64,000 nt of DNA, from the NCBI GenBank assembly GCA_963731035.1, contig CAVSUY010000015.1, positions 62,001 through 126,000 on the forward strand, given 5' to 3'. This DNA is from JAANXG01 sp963731035. GTDB lineage: Bacteria; Pseudomonadota; Gammaproteobacteria; Arenicellales; JAANXG01. The position numbers and the translations under genes are program-made. The notes beneath the pieces were generated by a model that was not told the origin of the DNA, did no database searches, and worked only from the letters and a program-made list of their open reading frames with translations. This document shows positions 48,073 to 56,115 of this stretch, one piece after another. How positions within the stretch are numbered: the stretch's first letter is position 1; each line of letters opens with the position of its first letter.

Positions 48073-49194
48073 CTACAACACCACCATGTTGTCGCGGTGA
48101 ATGAGCTCCGGCTCGTCGATGTAGCCCAGGATCGCCTCGATGCGGCTACTGGGCTCGCCAATGATCCGGCGGGCCTCATCCGCCGAATAATTCACCAGAC
48201 CACGGGCGATCTCCGCGCCGTTCTCGTCCTCGCACACCAGCAGGTCGCCGCGGTCGAAGCGGCCCCGCACCTCAGTGACCCCCACCGGCAACAGGCTGCG
48301 GCCCGCCCGGCGCAGGACCTCCACCGCGCCGGCATCCAGACGCAGCGTGCCCTGGGCCGTCAGCCGGCCGGCGAGCCACTGCTTGCGCGCCGCCAACCGG
48401 CCTTTGCTGGGGGTCAGCAGGGTACCCAACGCCTCTCCCGCGCTCAGGCGCACCAGCACGTCGTCGGTCTTGCCGGAGCAAATGACGGTCGCGGCGCCGG
48501 AACGCGCCGCCTTTTCGGCCGCCGTCAACTTGGTCACCATGCCGCCCCGCCCCAGCGCGCTGCCCGGCCCAGCCATGGCTTTCAGGCTCTCGTCCCCGGC
48601 CGTGCCGCGCTCCACCAGCCGCGCCTGCGGATTGCTTCGCGGGTCGGCTTCGAACAGCCCCGCCTGGTCCGTGAGGATCACCAGCAGGTCGGCATCGCTG
48701 ATGTTCGCCACCGCCGCGGCCAGCGTGTCGTTGTCGCCGAAGCGGATCTCGTCGGTGACGACGGTGTCGTTCTCGTTCACCACCGGAACCACCTTCAACT
48801 CCAGCAGGGAGCGCAGCGTGCTTCGGGCGTTGAGGTAACGGTGGCGGTCGGACAAGTCGCCTCCCGTAAGCAGCATCTGCGCGGTGCGGATACCGAAACG
48901 CTGAAAAGCGGACTCGTACAACTGCACCAGACCCATCTGCCCCACCGCCGCGGCGGCCTGCAGGCGGTGAATCTCGCGGGGCCGGGTCCGCCAGCCGAGG
49001 CGGTGCATGCCCTCTACAATGGAACCCGAGGAAACCAGCACCACTTCCAGGTCCTGCTCACGCAGGGCCACGATTTGTCTGATCCAGCGGTCGACGAGTT
49101 CAGCGTTCAAGCCGCTCTCCCGGTCCGTGAGCAGCGCACTGCCGATCTTGATCACCCAGCGGCGCGACGCCTTGACCTGTTTCCGAACGCTCAC
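48073..49194 (-). CDS. proB: Glutamate 5-kinase
   Basis: A 373-residue enzyme for the first step of proline synthesis. The amino acid kinase domain (1-255) starts RRWVIKIGSALLTD and has VVLVSSGSIVEGM and VVNENDTVVTDEIRFGDND. A C-terminal PUA domain (about 280-365) follows, as in E. coli. The family usually has SSGAI where SSGSI is seen. The ATG overlaps the obgE stop (4 bases), so the two are coupled. Confidence 0.95.
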   Translation of the reverse strand: MSVRKQVKASRRWVIKIGSALLTDRESGLNAELVDRWIRQIVALREQDLEVVLVSSGSIVEGMHRLGWRTRPREIHRLQAAAAVGQMGLVQLYESAFQRFGIRTAQMLLTGGDLSDRHRYLNARSTLRSLLELKVVPVVNENDTVVTDEIRFGDNDTLAAAVANISDADLLVILTDQAGLFEADPRSNPQARLVERGTAGDESLKAMAGPGSALGRGGMVTKLTAAEKAARSGAATVICSGKTDDVLVRLSAGEALGTLLTPSKGRLAARKQWLAGRLTAQGTLRLDAGAVEVLRRAGRSLLPVGVTEVRGRFDRGDLLVCEDENGAEIARGLVNYSADEARRIIGEPSSRIEAILGYIDEPELIHRDNMVVL

Positions 49195-50222
49195 GAGGCC
49201 CGCTCCCGCTCATTCTGTTCTTCCAGGAAATCCATTATCTGTCCGCACAGCAGCTCACAGCCCTCGCCGGATACGGCGCTGATCTCGAATACCGGGCCTT
49301 CCCAGGAGAGTGCCGTCACCAGATTCTCTCGTCTCTGCGCCCTGGCATCGGCGCCCAGGGCGTCTATCTTATTGAGCACCAGCCACCGCGGGCGCCTCGC
49401 CAGATCCTCGCTGAACGCTCTCAGTTCCGCCGCTACCGTCCGTACGTCCTCGGCGACATCGTGATGATCGTCGACAGGCGCCAGGTCCACCAGGTGCAGC
49501 AGCAGCCGGGTGCGGCTGAGATGGCGCAGGAACCTGGCGCCTAGGCCTGCGCCGCGGGAAGCGCCTTCAATAAGCCCGGGAATATCGGCCAGCACGAAGC
49601 TGCGCTCCGCTTCCACCCGCACCACGCCGAGATGGGGATACAAGGTGGTGAACGGATAGTCCGCCACCTTCGGCCGGGCCTGACTCACGGCGCACAGGAG
49701 AGTCGATTTGCCGGCATTGGGCAGGCCCAGCAGGCCGACATCCGCGAGCAGGCGCAGTTCCAGGCGCAGGACGCGCTGGTCTCCGGGCTTGCCGGGCGTC
49801 GTCCTGCGGGGGGCGCGATTGGTGCTGGACTTGAAGTGGGTGTTGCCCAGGCCACCCTGGCCACCCGCCGCCACGATGACCGGCGCGTCCGTGGATAACA
49901 CGTCCGCGATCAGCTCGCCGGATTGAGCATCCCGTACCAGCGTTCCGGGCGGTACGCGGATGTAAAGATCCTTACCGCTTCGCCCGGTCTTGTCCCGGCC
50001 CATGCCAGGCCGGCCGTTCTCCGCCTGAAAGCGGCGCGTGTAGCGAAAGTCAGACAGCGTATTGAGCCCTTCCGCCGCCACCAGGTACACGCTGGCGCCC
50101 CGGCCGCCGTCGCCGCCATCCGGGCCGCCTTTGGGAATGAACTTCTCGCGGCGGAAGCTGAGACAGCCGTTGCCGCCCTTGCCGGCTTGCACCGTGACCT
50201 CGGCCTCATCGACGAATTTCAT
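49191..50222 (-). CDS. obgE: GTPase ObgE/CgtA
   Basis: A 343-residue ribosome-associated GTPase. The glycine-rich Obg fold (1-158) starts MKFVDEAEVTVQAGKGGNGC, and the G domain has GLPNAGKSTLL, DIPGLIEGA and LNKID. It lacks a long C-terminal tail. It acts in 50S assembly and stress control. It follows rplU-rpmA, separated by a terminator, and overlaps proB. Confidence 0.96.
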   Translation of the reverse strand: MKFVDEAEVTVQAGKGGNGCLSFRREKFIPKGGPDGGDGGRGASVYLVAAEGLNTLSDFRYTRRFQAENGRPGMGRDKTGRSGKDLYIRVPPGTLVRDAQSGELIADVLSTDAPVIVAAGGQGGLGNTHFKSSTNRAPRRTTPGKPGDQRVLRLELRLLADVGLLGLPNAGKSTLLCAVSQARPKVADYPFTTLYPHLGVVRVEAERSFVLADIPGLIEGASRGAGLGARFLRHLSRTRLLLHLVDLAPVDDHHDVAEDVRTVAAELRAFSEDLARRPRWLVLNKIDALGADARAQRRENLVTALSWEGPVFEISAVSGEGCELLCGQIMDFLEEQNERERAS

Positions 50223-50272
50223 GTGCGCGGCCGGTGGTAAGCGTTGGTTGAAGGCATACCGAGAAAAAGAAA

Positions 50273-50297
50273 ACCCCGCCTGTTTCCAGAGCGGGGT
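50273..50297 (-). terminator. Terminator of rplU-rpmA
   Basis: ACCCCGC and GCGGGGT pair over 11 bases. On the minus strand the stem is followed by TTTTCTTTTTC. It separates rpmA from obgE, which must then have its own promoter or rely on readthrough. Confidence 0.8.
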
Positions 50298-50325
50298 CTT
50301 GTCTGTGCTTCGCCCGAGTTGGGGT

Positions 50326-50583
50326 TCAGGCCGAGACCACGCTCACCCACTTTCGTTTCTGCGGGCCCTTCACTTTGAATTCCACCACGCCATCGGCCGT
50401 AGCGAACAGGGTGAAATCCCTGCCCATCCCAACATTGGTGCCGGGGTGGAAAGTGCTGCCGCGCTGGCGCACGATGATATTGCCGGCCGTGACCTTCTGG
50501 CCCGCGAATAACTTCACGCCCAGGCGCTTGGCGATCGAATCGCGGCCGTTTCTCGAACTGCCGCCTGCTTTCTTATGAGCCAT
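50326..50583 (-). CDS. rpmA: 50S ribosomal protein L27
   Basis: An 85-residue protein starting MAHKKAGGSSRNGRDSIAKR, the L27 signature, with RQRGSTFHPGTNVGMGRD in the middle. Its flexible N-terminus reaches the peptidyl transferase centre. It follows rplU by 14 bases. Confidence 0.98.
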   Translation of the reverse strand: MAHKKAGGSSRNGRDSIAKRLGVKLFAGQKVTAGNIIVRQRGSTFHPGTNVGMGRDFTLFATADGVVEFKVKGPQKRKWVSVVSA

Positions 50584-50597
50584 GATAGCCTCTCTCG

Positions 50598-51218
50598 TTA
50601 CTTCCCGATCAGTTTCTTGGCCTGTCCGACCCAGTCGTCCCGCTCGGCGCGGGCCTTGATGCTCAGCTCGGCGTCAAGCCGGTCGATGTCCTCGGCAGTC
50701 CACGCGGCGATCTGCGCCAGCGACGTCACGCCGGCATCGTGCAGCTTCTCCGCCAGCACCGGACCCACGCCCGTGAGTTGGGTGAGATCAGCGCTGGAAT
50801 CGGATTCCGCGGCCTTCCCGGCCTGGGTCTTGGTCTCCGCCTGAGCCTCGTCCTTGGGCTGGGTGGCGGCTTGCTTGCCCGCCGCCTTCTTGGGGGCCGC
50901 AGCCTTTCCGGCTCCGATACTCGTAATTTCGAGCTCGGTGTAGTTCTGACGGTGCCCGGCGTGCTGGCGCGAATTCTGACGGCGGCGGAACTTCAATATC
51001 CGGACTTTCGCGCCGCGCCCGTGCTGAAGGACCGTCGCCTCGACGGTGGCTCCCGTGTACGGCGCCCCGACCTCGATCTTGTCTCCGTCGGCCACCAGCA
51101 GTACCTTCTCCAGCTGCACCTGGCTGCCGGGCTCGGCCCGCAGGCTCTCAACCTTGACACGATCGCCGACGGCCACGCGATACTGCTTGCCGCCGCTTTC
51201 GATCACCGCATACATCAT
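50598..51218 (-). CDS. rplU: 50S ribosomal protein L21 with C-terminal HhH extension
   Basis: Residues 1-103 are a normal L21 (MYAVIESGGKQYRVAVGDRV, VRILKFRRRQNSRQHAGHRQ). An Ala/Lys/Gln-rich linker (104-145) follows, then a helix-hairpin-helix-like domain (DLTQLTGVGPVLAEKLHDAG, about 145-206). The total of 206 is twice the usual length. Such extensions are known from alphaproteobacteria and some others and could add RNA or DNA contact. It is the first gene of rplU-rpmA and diverges from ispB. Confidence 0.95.
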   Translation of the reverse strand: MMYAVIESGGKQYRVAVGDRVKVESLRAEPGSQVQLEKVLLVADGDKIEVGAPYTGATVEATVLQHGRGAKVRILKFRRRQNSRQHAGHRQNYTELEITSIGAGKAAAPKKAAGKQAATQPKDEAQAETKTQAGKAAESDSSADLTQLTGVGPVLAEKLHDAGVTSLAQIAAWTAEDIDRLDAELSIKARAERDDWVGQAKKLIGK

Positions 51219-51398
51219 TGATTCTCCAGGAATATTTAGGCCGGGACCGGTTCTGTCCCGAGGGGGAGCGCGCGATTTTATCCATCGCGCTGACCCAGGT
51301 CAATTCAATCCGTCGGGAGGCCATTTTCCGGTTGCAGTTTGGAATCAACCCCGGCATTCTCTGGTCGAAACAGCCATCCAGAACAAGCGCTTCTACCC

Positions 51399-52415
51399 TT
51401 GACTATCCGATCCGCCCCCATAAAAACCGCCGAGCACGGCGGCCGGGCCGCGCTGGCCGGCATCGTGGAGCTGGTAGACGAGGACATGCAGGGCGTGAAT
51501 CGTCTCATCGCCGAGCGGCTCAGGTCCGATATCGTCCTGATCAACCAGCTGGCCTCCTACATTATCAACAGTGGCGGCAAGCGGTTGCGCCCCGTCACCG
51601 TGCTGCTGTCGGCGGGGGCCTGCCAGCAGAAGAGCGACGCCCATATCAACCTGGCAGCCATTGTCGAGTTCATCCACACCGCCACCCTGCTCCATGACGA
51701 CGTGGTGGACGATTCCGACATGCGCCGGGGCCGGGCCACCGCCAACGAGCTGTGGGGCAACTCGGCCAGCGTCCTGGTCGGTGATTTCCTGTATTCGCGC
51801 TCCTTCGAGATGATGGTGGAGATCGGCAGCATGCGGGTCATGGAGATCATGGCCAAAACCACCAACCAGATCGCCGAAGGTGAAGTGCTGCAGCTCATCA
51901 ACTGTGGCTCCCCGGACACCACCGAGGAACGCTACCTGGACACGATTCGCCGAAAGACCGCCAAGCTGTTCGAGTCGGCCGCCCAACTCGGCGCCGTGGC
52001 CAGCAACCAGTCTTCCGGGGTTGAGCACGCCATGGCCCGCTACGGCCTGCATCTGGGGACCGCCTTTCAGCTCATCGACGACGTTCTGGACTATGGATCG
52101 GATTCCGAAGAGCTCGGCAAGAACATCGGCGACGACCTGGCCGAGGGCAAACCTACCCTACCCCTGATCAATGCCATGGCACGGGGCACTCCGGCCCAGA
52201 AAAAACTGCTGCGTGAGGCCATCCAGAACGGGGGCCTGGAATACATCGAAAAGGTCCAGGAAGCAATTGAATCCACGGGCTCCCTTGCGTACACTGCCCG
52301 CCGCGCGCGCGACGAGGCGGAGAAAGCCCAACTTGCCTTGTCCATCGTTCCCGAATCGCCCTATAAACGGGCGCTGATGGACTTGGCCTTGTTTGCCGTG
52401 GAGCGCAACTACTGA
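51399..52415 (+). CDS. ispB: Polyprenyl diphosphate synthase (IspB)
   Basis: A trans-prenyltransferase of about 338 residues making the C40-type side chain of ubiquinone. The first Asp-rich motif is LLHDDVVDDSDMRRG and the second is FQLIDDVLDYGSD. SGGKRLRPVTVLLSAG and GDFLYSRSFE are also typical. Starts are uncertain: TTG 51399 is used, TTG 51339 is longer, and GTG 51465 would match E. coli length best. It diverges from rplU in the usual order. Confidence 0.92.
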   Translation: MTIRSAPIKTAEHGGRAALAGIVELVDEDMQGVNRLIAERLRSDIVLINQLASYIINSGGKRLRPVTVLLSAGACQQKSDAHINLAAIVEFIHTATLLHDDVVDDSDMRRGRATANELWGNSASVLVGDFLYSRSFEMMVEIGSMRVMEIMAKTTNQIAEGEVLQLINCGSPDTTEERYLDTIRRKTAKLFESAAQLGAVASNQSSGVEHAMARYGLHLGTAFQLIDDVLDYGSDSEELGKNIGDDLAEGKPTLPLINAMARGTPAQKKLLREAIQNGGLEYIEKVQEAIESTGSLAYTARRARDEAEKAQLALSIVPESPYKRALMDLALFAVERNY

Positions 52416-52454
52416 CTGGCCCGTCGCCGCCGTTGTGAGGAACGAAGCGCAGCC

Positions 52455-52537
52455 CCGGATTGTAGGAGCGGCTTCAGCCGCGATTAGCAGTATACGCGAC
52501 GTCCCTGATCGCGGCTGAAGCCGCTCCTACAATCCGG
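52455..52537. repeat. Inverted pair of REP elements
   Basis: An inverse REP (52455-52484) and a forward REP (52508-52537), each with the core GTAGGAGCGGCTTCAGCC or its complement, are separated by 23 bases. They lie 40 bases after the ispB stop and 77 bases before tRNA-Pro. Confidence 0.9.
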
Positions 52538-52613
52538 CAGGATAACGTCCTGAGGCTCGCAACGACACCGGCGCTGGCAAGCCAGATGCCGGCCGGAAGG
52601 AAAGACCTGAAAT

Positions 52614-52690
52614 CGGGGTGTAGCTCAGCCTGGTAGAGCACTGTCTTCGGGAGGCAGGGGCCGCGTGTTCGAATCACGCCACCCCGACCA
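52614..52690 (+). tRNA. tRNA-Pro (CGG)
   Basis: A 77-nt cloverleaf: acceptor CGGGGTG with CACCCCG, D arm GCTCAGCCTGGTAGAGC, anticodon stem CTGTC/GGCAG with loop TTCGGGA and anticodon CGG (reads CCG), T arm GCGTGTTCGAATCACGC, discriminator A, encoded CCA. Its last 45 bases are repeated at 55810-55854, which marks it as an integration site. Confidence 0.96.
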
Positions 52691-52716
52691 CAGTTGTTCC
52701 TTCAAATATAACTCAG

Positions 52717-54240
52717 TTATATGGTGCCGCCGACCAAGCCGCTCAGAAACTCTGTGAACGGCACAATATTCTGCTTCACACTCGCCTCCTCAAGCGCCGC
52801 CAGATAGGTCTCGCGCTGTTCGACCGGGACCACCGTCCATGGATAGCCGCCGGACGCCAGCATGACATTCATCAGGAATCGGCCCATCCGGCCGTTGCCG
52901 TCCATGTAGGGATGGATATAGACAAAAACGAAGTGACCGAGTACGACACGCACCGCCGAATCTTCTTCTTCACGAAGTAACTTAAAGAACGCAGGCATGC
53001 AATCCCGTACCGCTTCATAGCGCGGCGGCACATGCATTGAGCGGCGGATATAAACCTGGTGATTGCGGTAGCCCGCGAGATCGGCAGGCCGCAGAAGACC
53101 GGCTGCGACGCTCGGGGCGAACAGCTCCCGATACCATTCGCTGTGATCGTTTTCGACCACGGCCCCGGCATCTTCACCGTCCAGCACTTTGCTGACGCTC
53201 TCCCGGACCACCTGAAAGGCTTGCCAGTAGCCGCGCGCGGCGAGAGCATCGCGGCGTTCACGATCTTCGTCATTGGCATCCGTATTCCAGTCACCGCTAC
53301 GCACACGCTCAATCAGCTCCGGGTTTACCTGGTAGCCTTCAATCGACAGCGAGTGATAGGCGTCTGTAACGTACACATCGTCAACACGCGCGAGATATTG
53401 TTTCGTGCCGCCCGCGACGCCTTTGGCTTCCGAGAACTTGCCCACAATGTCCGCACGCATTTGTTGCCACATCAGCCGTATGCGATTGACGTAGGGCGAG
53501 CGTTCGCGTGTGTCGATTGCAAAAGGTGCTTGCGCTTCGAATGGGTCTTCTTCGTAGACCTTGTAATCGGCCACACGCATTGTCTTGACGATTTCATCGG
53601 CAATCTTGTCCTTACGGATATTTCGGAACGCGCCCGCAAGACGCCCGGCGATCTTGCTGTGGCCGCCCTCTAGCAGAACAGAAAGCACTTCCGAGGCGTC
53701 ACGTATCATTGACAGCGCCACACGCATGTCTGTCGGGTAGTGCCTAAACACGTTTGGTGCGGAGGCGACGAGCGCCGCCGGGACAGAGAACAAACGCAGC
53801 CCGCTTCTCTCTTCCGTCTGGCTGCGTTCGGGGAGTTCTGCCCGCACCTCAAAAAGCGACGTGCCGTGCGGCAGGCTTACCGGTTTATTGCCGGCCTTAG
53901 GGGCGCGCACGAGTAGTTGCGGCGGTACGGCCCAGTTTCCGGCATGAAGCAGCAGCGACTGCTCCGGGGAGAGGGACCAATCATCGCCGAACCGTTCGTT
54001 CAGATAGGCGGCACAGAAGTCCCAATACGAGGCGTACCAGGCGGTGCTCTCCCCTACGTCCTCATCCGGGCGCACCGGGACGTACCAGCCCTTCATGACC
54101 TTTTGCAGGAAGCCGTTTTTGAGCAAACGTTCGCGGTGGGTGCGACTCAGATCGCGGGAACGAATGGCCGCGCCGCGCTCGTCCTGCACGTGCCGCAGAG
54201 CCTGGAGGGATTCAGCCAGTTTTTCAGAAGGAGTCGCCAT
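52717..54240 (-). CDS. Fic family protein with AbiEi-like N-terminal part
   Basis: About 507 residues from ATG 54240. The Fic core is HPYMDGNGRMGRFLMN, which has every residue of HxFx(D/E)GNGRxxR except Phe to Tyr, so AMP (or similar) transfer to a protein hydroxyl is likely. An inhibitory motif SLSIEG, (S/T)xxxE(G/N), lies about 150 residues earlier and should block the ATP site until it is displaced. The N-terminus (LLKNGFLQKVMKGWYVPVRP) resembles the winged helix of AbiEi-type antitoxins. The frame stays open to GTG 54333 through octapeptide-like repeats. The target and role are unknown; the island setting suggests defence or toxin use. Confidence 0.85.
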   Translation of the reverse strand: MATPSEKLAESLQALRHVQDERGAAIRSRDLSRTHRERLLKNGFLQKVMKGWYVPVRPDEDVGESTAWYASYWDFCAAYLNERFGDDWSLSPEQSLLLHAGNWAVPPQLLVRAPKAGNKPVSLPHGTSLFEVRAELPERSQTEERSGLRLFSVPAALVASAPNVFRHYPTDMRVALSMIRDASEVLSVLLEGGHSKIAGRLAGAFRNIRKDKIADEIVKTMRVADYKVYEEDPFEAQAPFAIDTRERSPYVNRIRLMWQQMRADIVGKFSEAKGVAGGTKQYLARVDDVYVTDAYHSLSIEGYQVNPELIERVRSGDWNTDANDEDRERRDALAARGYWQAFQVVRESVSKVLDGEDAGAVVENDHSEWYRELFAPSVAAGLLRPADLAGYRNHQVYIRRSMHVPPRYEAVRDCMPAFFKLLREEEDSAVRVVLGHFVFVYIHPYMDGNGRMGRFLMNVMLASGGYPWTVVPVEQRETYLAALEEASVKQNIVPFTEFLSGLVGGTI

Positions 54241-54262
54241 GCTACCGTCTTTAGTCTCGCTA

Positions 54263-54382
54263 ATTAGGTTTTCGTGTTCCCTTTCTATTAGGTTAATATG
54301 TTTTACTAGTTTAAGATTATTATGTCTACCCACAATTATCTTATTATGCTATACATTTATTAGGTTATTGTGTATATTTTAG
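54263..54382 (-). repeat. Five degenerate 24-bp repeats before the Fic gene
   Basis: Units begin at 54263, 54287, 54311, 54335 and 54359; the core on the plus strand is ATTAGGTTATTATGT, with variation. On the minus strand, in the Fic frame, they read as octapeptides: HNNLINV-stop, HNKIIVGR, HNNLKLVK, HINLIERE, HENLISET. Third codon positions vary while His, Asn and Leu/Ile are kept, which hints at past coding. They could instead be binding sites for the Fic protein's own winged helix. The DNA is strikingly AT-rich. Confidence 0.65.
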
Positions 54383-54766
54383 CTTAACTAACTGAAATAT
54401 ATAGACAATTAATCCTCTCTCTTGTGCTCTAGCTGGCGTTTGTGTGTATGTCTCAGACATTTCTCAAAACGTACTGTGGCGGCCACCAGCGCCCGACAGG
54501 CCGGTGGCGCCGGCTGGTCCGCCACCCACCGTCGATGGCCGCCCGAAGACGTCCTACCCACCGCCGCGCATTAGATCGTATTCCAGGAAAGGGTGGGCAC
54601 TATCGGAGAACGGAAATGACGCCGCGTACAGTCGTCCAAGATCGCCCTACGGATCGTACTGCAACGTTGCCGTGCGAAAGCACAAGGGGTGCCCAGGCTA
54701 AGTTACTGACACCATGGAGCTTTGAATCCGTTGCCAGGACTGAAAATCCCCGTGCACCGGCGGCGC
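54383..54766. other. Island region without a recognisable gene
   Basis: About 380 bases. The left end is AT-rich and may hold the Fic promoter. The rest has higher GC, with short overlapping frames in both directions whose peptides are Arg/Pro-rich and unlike protein. No integrase, IS end or RNA gene was recognised. It may be the scar of a deleted gene. Confidence 0.4.
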
Positions 54767-55042
54767 CTACTCTCTGGATCTTCGCCAACCGGCTGTACGA
54801 GCCTCACTTTCCGTACAGAACCAACGCTCCCCCCTGCTCGTGTCGATCCTGGTTTTGTCGTACCACTCCCCACCAGGCACGTGATAGATCTTTTCGCCGC
54901 TCAAGCCGATGTTTCCCTTGATGCGGCATTCGTTGCGTGGTCCGTCGCTAAACGGGCTACGCAAGGCCGATACTGGCATACAGCGGTGCATGTTTAAGAG
55001 AACCACCGTGACAACAGTCAATATTGCGACTATACGGCCCAT
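54767..55042 (-). CDS. Small membrane-anchored protein with sunset-type domain
   Basis: 91 residues from ATG 55042 (GTG 55075 adds 11). A hydrophobic anchor (GRIVAILTVVTVVLLNMH) is followed by the motif CRIKGNIGLSGEKIYHVPGG, then YDKTRID and GERWFCTESEARTAGWRRSR. This is the small domain often found at the C-terminus of thermonuclease-like (SNase) proteins and as a stand-alone protein, recently called the sunset domain. Two Cys, one in each half, are kept. No biochemical role is established. Here it sits between Fic and HNH genes on the same strand. Confidence 0.72.
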   Translation of the reverse strand: MGRIVAILTVVTVVLLNMHRCMPVSALRSPFSDGPRNECRIKGNIGLSGEKIYHVPGGEWYDKTRIDTSRGERWFCTESEARTAGWRRSRE

Positions 55043-55155
55043 CGTTTCCGGGTCAGACTCCGCCGCCTTTTTCACCGGCTACACTGCAGCGTTGTCGAAA
55101 TATCAATATCTCTCGAGTACTAATAGCTGCAACTTCGAACCAAGTGCTTAGAGGC

Positions 55156-55515
55156 TCAGCGAGCTAATACCAAGCCATGCCATTTTCCTCGCCGTAACCG
55201 CCGACGGACCAAAGCTTTGTGCCCAGATGGTGGAGGCGCCACTCTTCTTCCGCGATGCCTGCCCCTGTTACAATATTCGCACGCCGCAACAATATTCGTC
55301 CGCTCTGCGGTTCCACCATCTTTATGTGCAACAAGATGCTCCGCGGTGCACTTTAGCAGCTTCGCTTGACGGACTGAAAGACCATATCGGGCAGTTAGTG
55401 AAGGCAGATCGCTATCGTTGTTCCACATGGGCTGCCCGCAGTAATAACAGAGGCCGCCCTGAGCGTTGAACGCAAGTGTGCGGGGGATAATGAGAGATTT
55501 TCTAGACTGTGCCAT
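55156..55515 (-). CDS. HNH endonuclease
   Basis: A 119-residue HNH protein. The first zinc pair is LCYYCGQP, the catalytic part is LKCTAEHLVAHKDGG with His, followed by NIVAACEYCNRGRH, giving the H-N-H order and the second Cys pair. ATG 55515 has a GGAGGT site 5 bases upstream. A basic tail (RRLRRGKWHG) may bind DNA. Small HNH nucleases are frequent in prophages and defence islands. It is the first of the three island genes on this strand. Confidence 0.88.
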   Translation of the reverse strand: MAQSRKSLIIPRTLAFNAQGGLCYYCGQPMWNNDSDLPSLTARYGLSVRQAKLLKCTAEHLVAHKDGGTAERTNIVAACEYCNRGRHRGRRVAPPPSGHKALVRRRLRRGKWHGLVLAR

Positions 55516-55809
55516 ATGAGACCTCCAACTGTTAAAAGGGTTGCCCGAAACTCGCTCTTATCGATATTTCGGGAACCAGTTGAAATGTCTTCATACCGGC
55601 AATACAGGTGCTCGGGTCCGATACACCTCATGAGAATGTAGCACATACACGGGAGCCGGTCGTATAGGCCATCGCTACTTCGACCGTGACCAAATCGTGA
55701 CCGAAGTGGGTCATTTACTGTCATTTGCCGGCCAAATCTGTCAAGAACCGCACGGGGCCAACTGCGCTAAGTTGCTGATTAAAATACAGTTTCGCAGCGT
55801 GCTGCAGTG

Positions 55810-55854
55810 TTCGGGAGGCAGGGGCCGCGTGTTCGAATCACGCCACCCCGACCA
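55810..55854 (+). repeat. Truncated copy of tRNA-Pro 3' end (island attachment site)
   Basis: Identical to the last 45 bases of the intact tRNA-Pro at 52646-52690. It lacks the acceptor 5' side and the D arm, so it is not functional. It marks the right end of the island. Confidence 0.92.
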
Positions 55855-55933
55855 GCTAAATCAGGGAGTTAGCGTCCCCGCCCTCCTCCGTTTCCCGGTC
55901 ACTATGACCAAACTCTGACCACTCCACCACGGT

Positions 55934-56104
55934 GTTCCGGGGACAGTATACCGAACGCCCGACCGTGGCTTGATTCCCCAGTTCCGGGGACAGTACGCGG
56001 TACCATCTCGACCGATCCGCGAGTGTGGACCCTTCAACCTGTCCGTGGTGCCCGGGAGCCGGTGGAGGCTTGACCAGGGCAGTTCGATATACTGTCCCCG
56101 GAAC
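55934..56104. repeat. Repeats with core GGGGACAGTATAC
   Basis: TTCCGGGGACAGTATACC (from 55935), a shorter copy TTCCGGGGACAGTAC (from 55982), and an inverse copy ending TACTGTCCCCGGAAC (to 56104). The outer two form 23-base inverted arms with few mismatches. They lie between the island end and the HAD gene. Similar sequences are, from memory, common near REP-associated tyrosine transposases, but no such gene is in the window. Confidence 0.6.
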
Positions 56105-56115
56105 TCGGGAACTCG

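Larger units (their letters stand above)
52646..55854. mobile_element. Genomic island in tRNA-Pro, bounded by 45-bp direct repeats
   Basis: The direct repeats (52646-52690 and 55810-55854) are identical for 45 bases, from TTCGGGAGGCAGG in the anticodon loop to GACCA. This is the classic trace of tyrosine-integrase insertion into a tRNA 3' end. Between them lie a Fic gene, a small sunset-type domain gene and an HNH gene, all on the minus strand, with AT-rich parts unlike the flanks. No integrase gene or fragment was recognised, so the element is probably a remnant or is moved by a helper in trans. Confidence 0.8.

Noticed and set aside
54383..55809. Integrase gene or fragment in the tRNA-Pro island
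   Set aside because: No tyrosine-recombinase motif was found in any frame; the open frames there are short and Arg/Pro-rich.
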